The position numbers and the translations under genes were made by a program. The notes beneath the pieces were generated by a model. The model was given only the letters and a program-made list of their open reading frames with translations, had not been told where the DNA came from and did no database searches. From NCBI RefSeq assembly GCF_014495845.1, contig NZ_CP061080.1, positions 5,384,001 to 5,448,000 of the forward strand: DNA of 64,000 bases, given 5' to 3'. Each line of letters begins with the position of its first letter. Position 1 is the stretch's first letter. The DNA is from Aquibium microcysteis (GTDB lineage Bacteria; Pseudomonadota; Alphaproteobacteria; Rhizobiales; Rhizobiaceae). This document shows positions 43,925-52,968 of this stretch, piece after piece.

Positions 43925-44866
43925 GTGGACCTCGTCTTTTCGACGGACGATCACGAACCCGCGCGCCGCTATGCGGCCTGGCGCGACGCCATCTGCGACG
44001 TCTACGTCCATGTCGACGTCGCCGCGACGGATCCCGAGCGCTATCGCGGCTTCATCCGCGAGGCGAAGTTCGGCGAGGTTGCCATGACCGACATCCTGCT
44101 GTCGCAACAGCGCATCCAGCGCAACCGGCAGCACATCTCGCGGCTCGACAAGGACTGCTACTACCTGCAGCTCATCCACCGCGGCAATCTGAGCGTGCTG
44201 CAGCATGGCGCCACGCACCGCTCGAATGCGGCGCGCGGCGCGCTCTTCTGCGCCACCGAGCAATACGAACTCCAGTGCCATGGCGAGGTCAGGTCCTTCT
44301 ACCTGGAAATCCCGCGCGATGCCTTCGCCCAGCGGTTCCCGCGCGAGCGGATCCCGCTCTCGGCCTCGATCAACACCACGCAGGGGCTCGGCCGCATCGC
44401 CACCGAATTCTGCGCGACGCTCGCCACCGAAGGGTCGAAGCTCGCCGAACCCATCCGCGCCGGTCTCGGCAACCAGCTGATGGACATGCTGGCCTTCACC
44501 CTCCTGTCGTCCGAAGGCGACGTGCCCGCGGCCGAAGGTTCGGTGAAGAAGGCCCGTCTGGCATCCGTCCAGCAGTGGATCGAGGCCCATATCGGCGAAC
44601 CGGACCTGTCGCTGGAGAAGATAGCCGGCGCGAACGGCATGTCGCTGCGCTATCTCCATCTCCTGTTCGAGCCCTGCGAGATGTCGGCGTCCGAGTGGAT
44701 CTGGAACCGCCGGCTGCAACTCGCCTACGACCGGCTGGCCAAGGGCGACGCGCGCTCGGTCACCTCGGTCGCCTTCGATCACGGCTTCAACAGCTCCGCC
44801 CATTTCTCGACCATGTTCCGGCGAAAATACGGGATTTCCCCGCGCGACGTCGGGCGGCCGCGCTGA
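43925..44866 (+). CDS. AraC family transcriptional regulator
   Basis: The start chosen is GTG at 43925, preceded by GGGAGGGG. The frame is also open from 43790, with an ATG at 43856 lacking a good site. About 313 residues: an N-terminal AraC-binding-like domain (PARRYAAWRDAICDVYVHVD) and a C-terminal pair of HTH motifs (LSLEKIAGANGMSLRYLHLLF, then SVAFDHGFNSSAHFSTMFRRKYG). Divergent from the ABC operon, it probably activates that operon in response to its substrate or a metabolite. Confidence 0.88.
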   Translation: MDLVFSTDDHEPARRYAAWRDAICDVYVHVDVAATDPERYRGFIREAKFGEVAMTDILLSQQRIQRNRQHISRLDKDCYYLQLIHRGNLSVLQHGATHRSNAARGALFCATEQYELQCHGEVRSFYLEIPRDAFAQRFPRERIPLSASINTTQGLGRIATEFCATLATEGSKLAEPIRAGLGNQLMDMLAFTLLSSEGDVPAAEGSVKKARLASVQQWIEAHIGEPDLSLEKIAGANGMSLRYLHLLFEPCEMSASEWIWNRRLQLAYDRLAKGDARSVTSVAFDHGFNSSAHFSTMFRRKYGISPRDVGRPR

Positions 44867-45013
44867 GGCAGGTCGTCCGGCCGCAGTCCTGATCGAATGT
44901 CGCTGCGACGCTGCGGCAGAACGGGCTTTGGACAGAGCGATAATTCCGTTGTTCGGCGGCCACGCTTTGCTCTACCGTGCGCCGATCGAAATGCCGACAA
45001 AGATGCCGAGGCC

Positions 45014-45748
45014 ATGAAGAACCCGCTTTTCTACAAGAAGGTCGTCCCGCTGGACCACGTCAGACACCGCGACCTGCGCATGGCGCGCAAGGCCAACGTG
45101 TTCCCCTTCGCGCGCGGGGCCAACTTCGTGCCGGCGGTGGTGGACGAGTTCGGTGCGGCGATGGCGCATCTGCCCATCGCCTTCCTGCCGGGCGCCGGTC
45201 AGCCCGCCGCGGTGTTCGTGCTCGGTCTCGAACCCGGCAGCAACCTGTTCCTCGAGGCCGACGACAGCTGGGCCGGACGCTACGTCCCCGCCTATCTACG
45301 CCGCTACCCCTTCATCGTCGGCGACGTGAAGGGCCGCGAACCGCTGCTGTGCGTCGACGAGGCCGATGACGGGCTCGGCCGCAAGGACGGCGAACGCCTC
45401 TTCTCCGACGCCGGCGAGTCGGGACCGCTGGTGAAGCAGGCGCGCGACCTCTGCGCCAACTACAAGCGCGCGGCCGACCGCACCGACGAATTCTGCGCCA
45501 CCCTCCAGAAGCTCGGCCTGTTCTCGTCCGTGACGCTGAACGCGCAGACGCCCGATCGCGGCAACATGGTCGTGCACGGCCTGTTCACGATCGACGAAGC
45601 CGCCGTCGACCGCCTCGGCGCCGACGACGTCAAGCTCCTGCACGAGAAGCGCTTCCTGAAGCCGATCTTCCAGCACATCGCCAGCCTGGGCGCGCTCGCG
45701 AAGCTGGCAGACCGCAACGCCGCGCGGCAGAAGGCATCGGCGGCCTGA
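45014..45748 (+). CDS. SapC family protein
   Basis: A 244-residue protein starting MKNPLFYKKVVPL. The recognisable SapC region includes ANVFPFARGANFVPAVVDEF, then RYVPAYLRRYPFIVG, and the C-terminal HGLFTIDEAAVDRL and LHEKRFLKPIFQH. The ATG at 45014 is the family-like start; the frame extends to 44897. SapC proteins are found in many marine and soil alphaproteobacteria, often near surface-layer or secretion genes, but their function is unsettled. It stands alone between the AraC gene and a convergent monooxygenase gene, with a RIME-like repeat after it. Confidence 0.8.
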   Translation: MKNPLFYKKVVPLDHVRHRDLRMARKANVFPFARGANFVPAVVDEFGAAMAHLPIAFLPGAGQPAAVFVLGLEPGSNLFLEADDSWAGRYVPAYLRRYPFIVGDVKGREPLLCVDEADDGLGRKDGERLFSDAGESGPLVKQARDLCANYKRAADRTDEFCATLQKLGLFSSVTLNAQTPDRGNMVVHGLFTIDEAAVDRLGADDVKLLHEKRFLKPIFQHIASLGALAKLADRNAARQKASAA

Positions 45749-45751
45749 AGC

Positions 45752-45833
45752 AGGTCTCCCGAAAGCGGGTACCGGGTTCGGGAGACGAGCAGCTAAGGCG
45801 TGCGGAGCGATCCGGAAGATCGCGACACGCCTC
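45752..45833. repeat. RIME-like palindromic intergenic repeat, copy B
   Basis: It lies between convergent genes. TCTCCCGAA (45755-45763) pairs perfectly with TTCGGGAGA (45777-45785), and AGGCGTG (about 45796-45802) pairs with CACGCCT (about 45826-45832) around GATC...GATC. The layout matches copy A. Confidence 0.65.
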
Positions 45834-45910
45834 GTTTCCGCCGCTGGCAGTGCCTTCGCCTCTCCTGCGCCCGTCCGCGACGAGCGCGACGGGCGCGGCG
45901 TCGCGGCCCG

Positions 45911-47563
45911 TCAGGCGGCGGCGCTCTCCCTTGCGCGGTCGAACACCAGATTCTCCGCCCGGTCCCGCGCGGCCGCGGCGCAGTGCTCGCGGTACTTGTG
46001 GAAGCCGCCGATGAACATCGTCAGCCCCTGCGGCTTGCCCTTCACGTTGGCGCCGACCCACCAGGTGTTCGCCTTGCGGATCAGCGACTTCTCGGCCAGC
46101 ATCGCGACGAGGTCCATCCAGGCATCCTCCACGCGCGCCGACGGCTCGACGGACCGCAGGCCATTGGCGTCCATGTAGGCGATCAGCTCGGCGATCCAGT
46201 CGACGTCGTGCTCGGCGATGGTGATCAGGTTGGCCAGCGCCGCCGGGCCGTTCGGGCCGTTCGGCGCGAACAGGTTCGGGAAGCCTTCGAGCATGATGCC
46301 GAGATAGGAGCGCGGCCCGCCCGCCCACTTGTCCTTCAGCGTCCGGCCGTCGCGGCCCACCACGTCGAAGGCCAGCAGCGCGCCGGTCAGCGCGTCGTAG
46401 CCGGTGGCGAAGATCAGGACGTCGAGCTCGGTCTCGCCCGACTGGGTGCGGATGCCCTTCGGCGTGATCTCGACGATCGGATCGGACGCCACGTCGACCA
46501 GGTGGACGTTCGGCCGGTTGTAGGTCTCGTAATACTCGGTGTCGAGGCAGGGCCGGCGGGCGAAGATCGGGTAGCCCTTCGGCTTCAGCGCTTCGGCCGT
46601 CTTCGGGTCCTTGACGATCTCGCCGATCTTCTCGCGCACGAAGTCGGCCACCTGGTCGTTGGCTTCCTGGTTGGACAGGAGGTCGGCGAAGGAGCCGAGG
46701 AAGGTGTGGCCGCCATTGATCCAGGCCTGCTCCATCACCTGGCGGCGCTGGGTCGGCGGCAGGCTGAAGAAGGGCCGCGAGGTGGCCGGGCGCGTGCCGC
46801 CGGTCGGATTGTTGCGCATTGCCTCGCGCATGGCGCGATAATGGCGCTTCATCTCGGCCACGTAGTCGGGCTCCAGCACGTGGTTGCGCATCGGCAGGGT
46901 GAAGCTCGGCGTGCGCTGGAAGACGAAGAGTTCGCCGGCCTGGCTGCCCAGCGTCTGGATGATCTGCACCCCGGTCGAGCCGGTGCCGAGCACGCCGACG
47001 CGCTTGCCCTTGAAGTCGACGGGCTCGTGCGGCCACTTCTGCGCCCGCAGCAGCAGACCCTCGAAGCGGTCGATACCGGCGATGTCGGGATCCTTCGGCA
47101 CCGAGAGCGGGCCCGTCGCCATGATGCAGAAGGGCGCCTCCAGCACCTCGCCGCCGTCGGTGGTGGCGCGCCAGAGCTTGGCCTCGTCGTCCCAGGCCGC
47201 CCGCGTCACGCGGGTGTTGAAGAGATAGTGCCGGCGCAGGTCCAGCCTGTCCGCCACGAAATTCGCATAGGCCAGGATTTCCGGCTGGGCGGCGAACTGC
47301 TCGCTCCAGGTCCATTCCTGCTCGATCTCGGGCGAGAATCCATAGCTGTAGTCGACGCTCATCAGGTCGCAGCGCGCACCCGGATAGCGGTTCCAGTACC
47401 AGACGCCGCCAACGTCGCCGCCGGCCTCCACGCCGACCACCACCTTGCCCATTTCGCGGAACCTGTATGTCGCATACATGCCCGCGAAGCCTGCGCCCAC
47501 GACGATGACGTCGATGCGCCGCGCGCCTGCTGCGACGGCCTGCGCCTCTGTGTGCTTTTCCAT
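45911..47563 (-). CDS. FAD-dependent Baeyer-Villiger-type monooxygenase (fingerprint His replaced by Arg)
   Basis: A 550-residue flavoprotein of cyclohexanone-monooxygenase size. FAD motif VVGAGFAGMY lies at residues 21-30, followed by GGVWYWNRYPGARCD. The NADP motif GTGSTGVQ is at about 193-200, and ATGYDALTGALL is in the C-terminal half. The Baeyer-Villiger fingerprint FxGxxxHxxxWP reads F167-E-G-L-L-L-R173-A-Q-K-W-P, with Arg where His is expected. That His is considered important for catalysis in characterised enzymes. It may act on a ketone or steroid-like substrate, or differ in reaction. Isolated, minus-strand, convergent with SapC and divergent from FkbM. Confidence 0.87.
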   Translation of the reverse strand: MEKHTEAQAVAAGARRIDVIVVGAGFAGMYATYRFREMGKVVVGVEAGGDVGGVWYWNRYPGARCDLMSVDYSYGFSPEIEQEWTWSEQFAAQPEILAYANFVADRLDLRRHYLFNTRVTRAAWDDEAKLWRATTDGGEVLEAPFCIMATGPLSVPKDPDIAGIDRFEGLLLRAQKWPHEPVDFKGKRVGVLGTGSTGVQIIQTLGSQAGELFVFQRTPSFTLPMRNHVLEPDYVAEMKRHYRAMREAMRNNPTGGTRPATSRPFFSLPPTQRRQVMEQAWINGGHTFLGSFADLLSNQEANDQVADFVREKIGEIVKDPKTAEALKPKGYPIFARRPCLDTEYYETYNRPNVHLVDVASDPIVEITPKGIRTQSGETELDVLIFATGYDALTGALLAFDVVGRDGRTLKDKWAGGPRSYLGIMLEGFPNLFAPNGPNGPAALANLITIAEHDVDWIAELIAYMDANGLRSVEPSARVEDAWMDLVAMLAEKSLIRKANTWWVGANVKGKPQGLTMFIGGFHKYREHCAAAARDRAENLVFDRARESAAA

Positions 47564-47992
47564 GACGGTCCTCTCTCCCCACGACGATCCGGCGGGCGCG
47601 ACGACGCCGTCTCGCCATCGGCGACGGCATGTCCGCCCGGCGCCCGTCGGCTCCGGCTATCCCGATCGACCCGGCAATCGCCGGGTCCTGTGCGACTTGA
47701 GCCGCGGCGACACCCTCCCGGGCCGCCTCGCGCTCTATCGCTCCCAACCATCCAACCGCCACTGGAGCAAGTCAACGATATCGCGGATGCGCAGGGATCA
47801 TTCACGGATGTGAAAAATTCCGGGCCGGGCAGGGCGCGCGTCCGGTGGCGGGACGAGGCGGTCCCTCGCGCCCGCAGGGCGGGGAAGCCGATCGCCTTCG
47901 AGTCTGCCGCCCGATCCCGGCATGGTCCCGCGCGGTCTCGTTTGCCGGACGCACGGGAACCCGCTAAGCACGAGCGAGCCCTGGAGCGACCG
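47564..47992. other. 429-bp divergent region with no convincing gene
   Basis: Frames crossing it are shadows of neighbouring genes. It separates the monooxygenase (minus strand) and FkbM methyltransferase (plus strand) and should carry promoters for both. A possible ribosome-binding site TGGAG lies 7 bp before the FkbM ATG. Confidence 0.5.
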
Positions 47993-48859
47993 ATGACGAC
48001 ACCACCCGCAGCCCCTCCCTTCGGCGCGCTGAAACCGACACCGGCCGCGTCGCTCTTCCTGGGTCTTGCGCGGCGCACGGGGCAGGGACGCGCCTCCGCG
48101 CTGCTGCGCTCCCTGTGCTACCGGCTGGCCGGCGGACGGTCGGGCGGGCCTTTCGACCTGACGGTCTTTTCGGGGCAGTCGGTGCGGCTCCATCCGTCGG
48201 GAAACCTCTGCGAGAAGCGCGTCTTCACCAGCGATCGCCACTGGGACGTGCCCGAGCGGCGGCTGATCGACCGGGCGGCCCGCGAGGCGTCCGGCGCGTT
48301 CCATTTCGTCGACGTCGGCGCCAATGTCGGCCTCTATTCCCTCCACGCCCGCAGCGCGGCGGCCGCGGCCGGCCTTCCCCTCCGGGCCGTGGCCATCGAG
48401 CCTCAGCCGGAGATGCTGCGCCGCCTGCGCTTCAACATCGACGCATCCGGCGCCGGGGACGAGATCAAGGTCTGCCCCTGGGCGGTCACCGGCGTGCCGC
48501 AGACCGTCCGCATCGACGCGGAAGCCGGCAATTTCGGCACCGGGCGCATCGTCGAGCATGGCGGCGGCTCGACCGTCGAGGTCGCCGGCCGGCCTCTGGT
48601 CGACGCGCTGGACGAGGCGGGGCTCGACCGGATCGACGTCCTGAAGATGGACATCGAGGGTGCGGAATTCCCGGCGCTCGAAGCCTTCTTCGCCGCTGCG
48701 CCGCGCACGCGCTGGCCCCGCTACGTCATCATCGAGGCGGGGAAGGGTTCCCTCGACCAGCCGGCGATCGCGCTCTGCCGCGACAGGGGCTACGTGGTGG
48801 AAGGCCGCGGGCGGCTCAATGCGCTGCTGGCGCTCGGGCAGACCGCGCAGCCCGGGTAA
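47993..48859 (+). CDS. FkbM family methyltransferase
   Basis: A 288-residue SAM-dependent methyltransferase started at the ATG at 47993. The SAM-binding motif I is FVDVGANVGLYSLHA near residue 104. AVAIEPQPEMLRRLRFNI follows, and ending motifs include DVLKMDIEGAEFPAL, which is characteristic of FkbM. It O-methylates sugars or polyketide/peptide hydroxyls. Its 3' end overlaps by 44 bp the convergent GT9-like gene. It is the outer member of the glycan cluster and could decorate the same product. Confidence 0.88.
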   Translation: MTTPPAAPPFGALKPTPAASLFLGLARRTGQGRASALLRSLCYRLAGGRSGGPFDLTVFSGQSVRLHPSGNLCEKRVFTSDRHWDVPERRLIDRAAREASGAFHFVDVGANVGLYSLHARSAAAAAGLPLRAVAIEPQPEMLRRLRFNIDASGAGDEIKVCPWAVTGVPQTVRIDAEAGNFGTGRIVEHGGGSTVEVAGRPLVDALDEAGLDRIDVLKMDIEGAEFPALEAFFAAAPRTRWPRYVIIEAGKGSLDQPAIALCRDRGYVVEGRGRLNALLALGQTAQPG

Positions 48860-50105
48860 GGGCGTCCAGAGAGTCCGAAAGTTCGGCCAGCACGCCCGCC
48901 CATTCGCCCGGCCTCTGCTGGTGGATCAGACTCACGCTGCCATACCAGCGGCTGTCGGTCCCTTCCGCCGGCCAGGCCCAGTAGGACGGCACCGACAGCA
49001 GCCCCGCGGCCGGAATGCCGAAGGCCCCGGCGATGTGGAGCACCGAATTGTCGATGGTCACCACGGCGTCCGTGGCGGCAAGGCTCGCCGCCAGGGCGCC
49101 GACGCTCGCCTTCGTGTCGATCGTGTCGAAATGGATGCGCCCGCCGAGCGCGCCTTCGAGGATCCGGCGTTCCTGCGGCGTCACGCCGTGCTGGGCGGAA
49201 TGGAAATCGGCGTCGAAGCGTGCCAGCAGTCCTGCGAGATCTGCGATCGGGATGTTGCGGTAGCGGCCCTGCGTCCGGTTGGTCGTCTTCCATGAGACCG
49301 CCACCTGCGGGCGCCGGCCGGTCATCCGGGGCTTTGATTCGGAAAGCCGGAACGGCGATGCGGCGATGGGCACGAAGTCGGCCGGCGACCGCACGACGAG
49401 CCCCAGCGCGTCCCGCGCAGGCAGGAAGGCGGAGCATCGCCCGCGGAGGCTCGCCAGATCGCTCTCCTTGTCGATGACCGTGCAGTCCGGAAAGTTCGTC
49501 CGCATCACGTCGGCCAGGCGCGCGTCGCAGGCCAGGACCATGGGCAGGCCGTGTATCTCTTCCAGCCGCTTCACCACCTTGGCGCACAGCAGTTCGCCGC
49601 CGAGGCTGGCCTTGAAGTTGAACCAGACCAGCACCGGCGCGTCCGTCGGCATGCCGGGGCGCCAGAGCGGAAGCCCGAGCTCGGTCACGAGCGCGGCCGG
49701 ATGGTTCGGGTTCTCCACCCGGATCGGCACGCCGGCCGGCACTACCCCCGGCACATGGGCCTGCGGATCGAAGTCGGCACCCGGATAGCGCGGCCAGCCG
49801 CGCCCCACCTCGCCGAACTTGAAGTCGATCCAGTCCGTCATCTGCCGCGCCTTGGCGCCGTGGCGGCTGTTGCCGACGCCGGCGAAGGCGGCGCGCGCGG
49901 CCGCATAGTCGCCCGCGTTGAAATGGCTGTCGGCCAGCGCGATCCGCAGCCGGTCGGCCGTGGTGCCCGCGCGACCGTCGAGGAGGCCGATGGCGGCCTC
50001 CACCGGACTCCGCATCAGCCCAGGTCCAAGGCCGCGGAAGATGGCTTCGATCAGGCGCCGCATCGGTCTACCGCCACCCGCATCCCGTTCGTGCCGGCCC
50101 TGCAC
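48816..50105 (-). CDS. TPR-like/GT9 (heptosyltransferase-like) glycosyltransferase
   Basis: About 429 residues from a GTG at 50105, directly after the NRPS-like stop; an ATG at 50063 is an alternative (415 residues). The N-terminal ~100 residues contain a helical repeat-like part (DSHFNAGDYAAARAAFAGVG). The C-terminal half has the GT-B motif VVTIDNSVLHIAGAFGIPAAGLLSV and WYGSVSLIHQQ, as in TPR-GT9 proteins. It probably adds a sugar to a surface or secreted product. Translation is likely coupled to the preceding NRPS-like gene. The sugar donor and acceptor are unknown. Confidence 0.68.
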   Translation of the reverse strand: MQGRHERDAGGGRPMRRLIEAIFRGLGPGLMRSPVEAAIGLLDGRAGTTADRLRIALADSHFNAGDYAAARAAFAGVGNSRHGAKARQMTDWIDFKFGEVGRGWPRYPGADFDPQAHVPGVVPAGVPIRVENPNHPAALVTELGLPLWRPGMPTDAPVLVWFNFKASLGGELLCAKVVKRLEEIHGLPMVLACDARLADVMRTNFPDCTVIDKESDLASLRGRCSAFLPARDALGLVVRSPADFVPIAASPFRLSESKPRMTGRRPQVAVSWKTTNRTQGRYRNIPIADLAGLLARFDADFHSAQHGVTPQERRILEGALGGRIHFDTIDTKASVGALAASLAATDAVVTIDNSVLHIAGAFGIPAAGLLSVPSYWAWPAEGTDSRWYGSVSLIHQQRPGEWAGVLAELSDSLDALTRAARSARAPAAH

Positions 50106-52751
50106 TCATGTGTCGCGCTCGCCGGTGAACGGGTTGACCCTGGCCTTGCGGCGGAAGAGACCACCCTCGCGGATCTTGTGGAAGGTGCGGTAGACGCCGA
50201 GCGCGCCGGGGATCCTGTGGACGGTATCTGCAAACCCGTCGCGGCGCTCTTCCGTCGCCACCGGCCGGCCGTCGAGGAAGGTCCCGATCGCGTTCGCCAC
50301 CGCCTCCACGTTGCCCGGCCGGAAGAACTCGGCATGGCCGCCATGGACCCAGATCGCTTCCACCGGCCCGGTGAAGGGGCTCTCCCACCCCGGCCTCCCC
50401 CAGCCGATCGCGCGATAGGCGCGCAGCCGGCTCTGCTTGCCGAACATGAACAGCAGCCGCCCTTGGAACGATGCCAGCCGCGGGGTCGCATGTTCGAGGA
50501 TGATCATCCCGAGCACCGGCTTCCCGGCAGCGGCAAGGAGGCGCTCCAGCCGCTCGGCGATCCAGCCGCCGCGGCAGTTTCCGCCGAGAAAGCACGGGCC
50601 GGTCGGGTCGAGGGACAGGATTTCGGCCGCATAGTGCCGCGCGAGCCGGTCCAGCATGTCCTCGGTCGGCGGAAACAGCCGCCCGCCGGAATAGAGGCCG
50701 AAAAGCGGCTGGTCCGCATCGAGCTGCGGCGCCAGGCTTCCCATCTCGCGGGCCGGACTGTTGAAGCACCAGAACAGCGGGATCCGCGTCCCCTTCATGT
50801 TCACGGCCTTCATGGCCGAACCCGGCCGCAGCACCGGAATCGAGCCGAGCGCCATGACGCTGGCGAGCGAGCGGGCGTCCGCCGACGAAAGCCCGTCTGC
50901 CGGCGCAGCGGCAAGGACGGGCTGCGGAAGGTCGTCGGGCTGCATCGCGTCGATCGACCGCGCCATCGCCCGGACTGTCGTGATCTGCCCGAGCATCTCC
51001 TCCGGCAGCTTGCGGCCGAACGCGGCCTCCACGGCGAGGAAGACTCGCACCGCCGACAGCGAATCGCCGCCGATGGCGAAGAAGTCCGCGTCGGGTCCGA
51101 CCGACGGCAGCTCCAGTTCCTCCGCCCAGATGGCGGCGACGGTGGCCTCGGTTCCCGTCTCTGCCGCGTCGGCCGCGGGTGATGCCGGGGCCTCTCCGGC
51201 CGGCTCGTCATCCAGCCGCGACAGCGCCATCCGGTCGATCTTGCCGATCATGTTGCGCGGCAGGTCGTCGACGATACGGATCCGGGCAGGCACCTTGAAG
51301 GCCGCCAGCCGCCCGCGCAGGAAGGCGCGCAGCGCCTCCGGCGTGACGGTCTTCCCGTCGCGCAGCACCACGGCGGCGGCCACGTCCTCGCCGAGCGTCC
51401 GGTGGGGGACGGCATAGCAGGCCGCCTGTGCCACGGCCTCGTGCGCCATCAGCGCGTCGTCCAGCTCCTGCGGGTTCACCTTCTCGCCGCCGCGATTGAT
51501 CAGCTGCTTGATCCGCCCGGTCAGGAACAGGTCGCCGTCCGCATCGAGATGGCCGAGGTCGCCGGTGTGGAACCAGCCGGCCCGGAACTGCTGCGCATTG
51601 GCGTCGGCGTCGTTTTCGTAGCCGGCAAAGACGTTGTCGCCGCGCACCGCCACTTCGCCCGTTTCGCCCGCCGGCAGCGTCTCGCCCGCAGGACCGACGA
51701 TGCGCACCTGCGGCCCGCAGCTTCGTCCGACCGATCCCGGCTTGCGCAGGGCCGGCGGCAGCGCCGTCGAGGTGATCAGCGGTCCGGCCTCCGTCATGCC
51801 GAAGGTCTGGAGCACGGGAACGCCGAACGTGTCCTCGATGTCCTGCATCACCTGCGGCGGCAGCGCCGCGGCCACCGAACGCAGCAGGCGCAGGCTGTGC
51901 GGCGTCACCGTCAGGCCGTTGCGGCGGGCATGCACGACGAGCTCGTTCAGCGTCGCCGGCACGCCCTGGAACCAGGTCGGACGGACGGCGGGCAGCAGCT
52001 CGAAGAATCGCGCCGCGTCGAAGCCGGGCGTGCAGACCAGCGTCCCGCCCGAAAGCAGCGGCGCGAGCAGCAGGTCGACCAGCCCGCCGACGTGGAACTG
52101 TTCCCACATGGCCAGGCAGCGGTCGGCAGGCGACAGGCCCATCGACCGGGCGACGTCGCCCGCCGAGGTGCAGACGTTGCGATGCGTCAGCGGAACCGCC
52201 TTGGCCCGGCCCGTCGAGCCGGAGGTCAGAAGCACCAGCGCCACGTCGTCGGGGGAGGGCTGCGGCACGTCGCCTGACGAAGCGCCCGCGCCATCGACCG
52301 AGCCGTCGGCCGAAAGCCGCAGCAGCGGCAGCGCGAGCGCCCGGGCGGTCGCCACCGCCTCGCCCTCGTCGGTCGCCGAAACCAGCAGGGCGTCCAGCCG
52401 CGTCTCGCGGAAATAGGCCTCGTACTCCGCCGATCGATAGGTCGGGTTGAACGGCAGCGCCGCGCCTGCGCAGGTCACGCCGAGCAGCGTCACGGCCATG
52501 TCGAGCCCGTTCGGCAGGACGATGCCGATGCGCGGCCGCCGCTGCCCGCCCGCCACGCCCGAGACGGAAGCCGCGACGGTCTCCACCCTGGCCAGAAGGC
52601 CTTCGAAGGTGAGCATCCTCCCGCTGACATCCATCAGGGCAGGCGCATCGGGCGAGCGATCCGCGGTCTGGTGCAGGGCGCTCAGGATGTCCGTCGGCAG
52701 CGGCCGCTCGGTCCCGCTCGCGTGATGGCCGCCAGGAGCTGGTGCGTCCAC
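50106..52751 (-). CDS. NRPS-like protein: adenylation, carrier protein and thioesterase domains
   Basis: An 881-residue single-module protein without a condensation domain. Residues ~20-520 form an AMP-forming adenylation domain (LTSGSTGRAKAVPLTH, FGMTEAGPL, WFHTGDLGHLD, and GKIDRMAL at the end). The carrier domain has the phosphopantetheine Ser S564 in FFAIGGDSLSAV. The final ~240 residues are an alpha/beta-hydrolase thioesterase with its nucleophile-elbow motif reading GGNCRGG, so the nucleophile is C726 instead of Ser, with a likely His at WVHGGHAEFF. It would activate and release a carboxylic acid as an ester, amide or lactone. Neighbouring glycan and amidohydrolase genes suggest that it acylates or caps a product. 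Confidence 0.85.
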   Translation of the reverse strand: MDAPAPGGHHASGTERPLPTDILSALHQTADRSPDAPALMDVSGRMLTFEGLLARVETVAASVSGVAGGQRRPRIGIVLPNGLDMAVTLLGVTCAGAALPFNPTYRSAEYEAYFRETRLDALLVSATDEGEAVATARALALPLLRLSADGSVDGAGASSGDVPQPSPDDVALVLLTSGSTGRAKAVPLTHRNVCTSAGDVARSMGLSPADRCLAMWEQFHVGGLVDLLLAPLLSGGTLVCTPGFDAARFFELLPAVRPTWFQGVPATLNELVVHARRNGLTVTPHSLRLLRSVAAALPPQVMQDIEDTFGVPVLQTFGMTEAGPLITSTALPPALRKPGSVGRSCGPQVRIVGPAGETLPAGETGEVAVRGDNVFAGYENDADANAQQFRAGWFHTGDLGHLDADGDLFLTGRIKQLINRGGEKVNPQELDDALMAHEAVAQAACYAVPHRTLGEDVAAAVVLRDGKTVTPEALRAFLRGRLAAFKVPARIRIVDDLPRNMIGKIDRMALSRLDDEPAGEAPASPAADAAETGTEATVAAIWAEELELPSVGPDADFFAIGGDSLSAVRVFLAVEAAFGRKLPEEMLGQITTVRAMARSIDAMQPDDLPQPVLAAAPADGLSSADARSLASVMALGSIPVLRPGSAMKAVNMKGTRIPLFWCFNSPAREMGSLAPQLDADQPLFGLYSGGRLFPPTEDMLDRLARHYAAEILSLDPTGPCFLGGNCRGGWIAERLERLLAAAGKPVLGMIILEHATPRLASFQGRLLFMFGKQSRLRAYRAIGWGRPGWESPFTGPVEAIWVHGGHAEFFRPGNVEAVANAIGTFLDGRPVATEERRDGFADTVHRIPGALGVYRTFHKIREGGLFRRKARVNPFTGERDT

Positions 52752-52968
52752 GTCCGTTCTCCCGCTGCCTCGCCAGGTGGCGTCGTCGCTTCGCCGCTCC
52801 GAGGAACGTGATGTTTCGTCCCTTGCGGCCGGTCCGATCTTCCTCTCGACCGCATATACGCTCCCGGTCCGCCCTTTGTCGATGGATCAACCCGTGGGCA
52901 TCCGCCCGACCGCCTCTCGCCGCCATAGCCAAGCGGAGGCATTGGGATTATCTGGAGCGCAGGCAGAT

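Noticed and set aside
45800..47992. Plus-strand frame extending the FkbM gene upstream by 730 codons
   Set aside because: It is antisense to the monooxygenase gene. FkbM features begin only after the ATG at 47993, which has its own ribosome-binding site.
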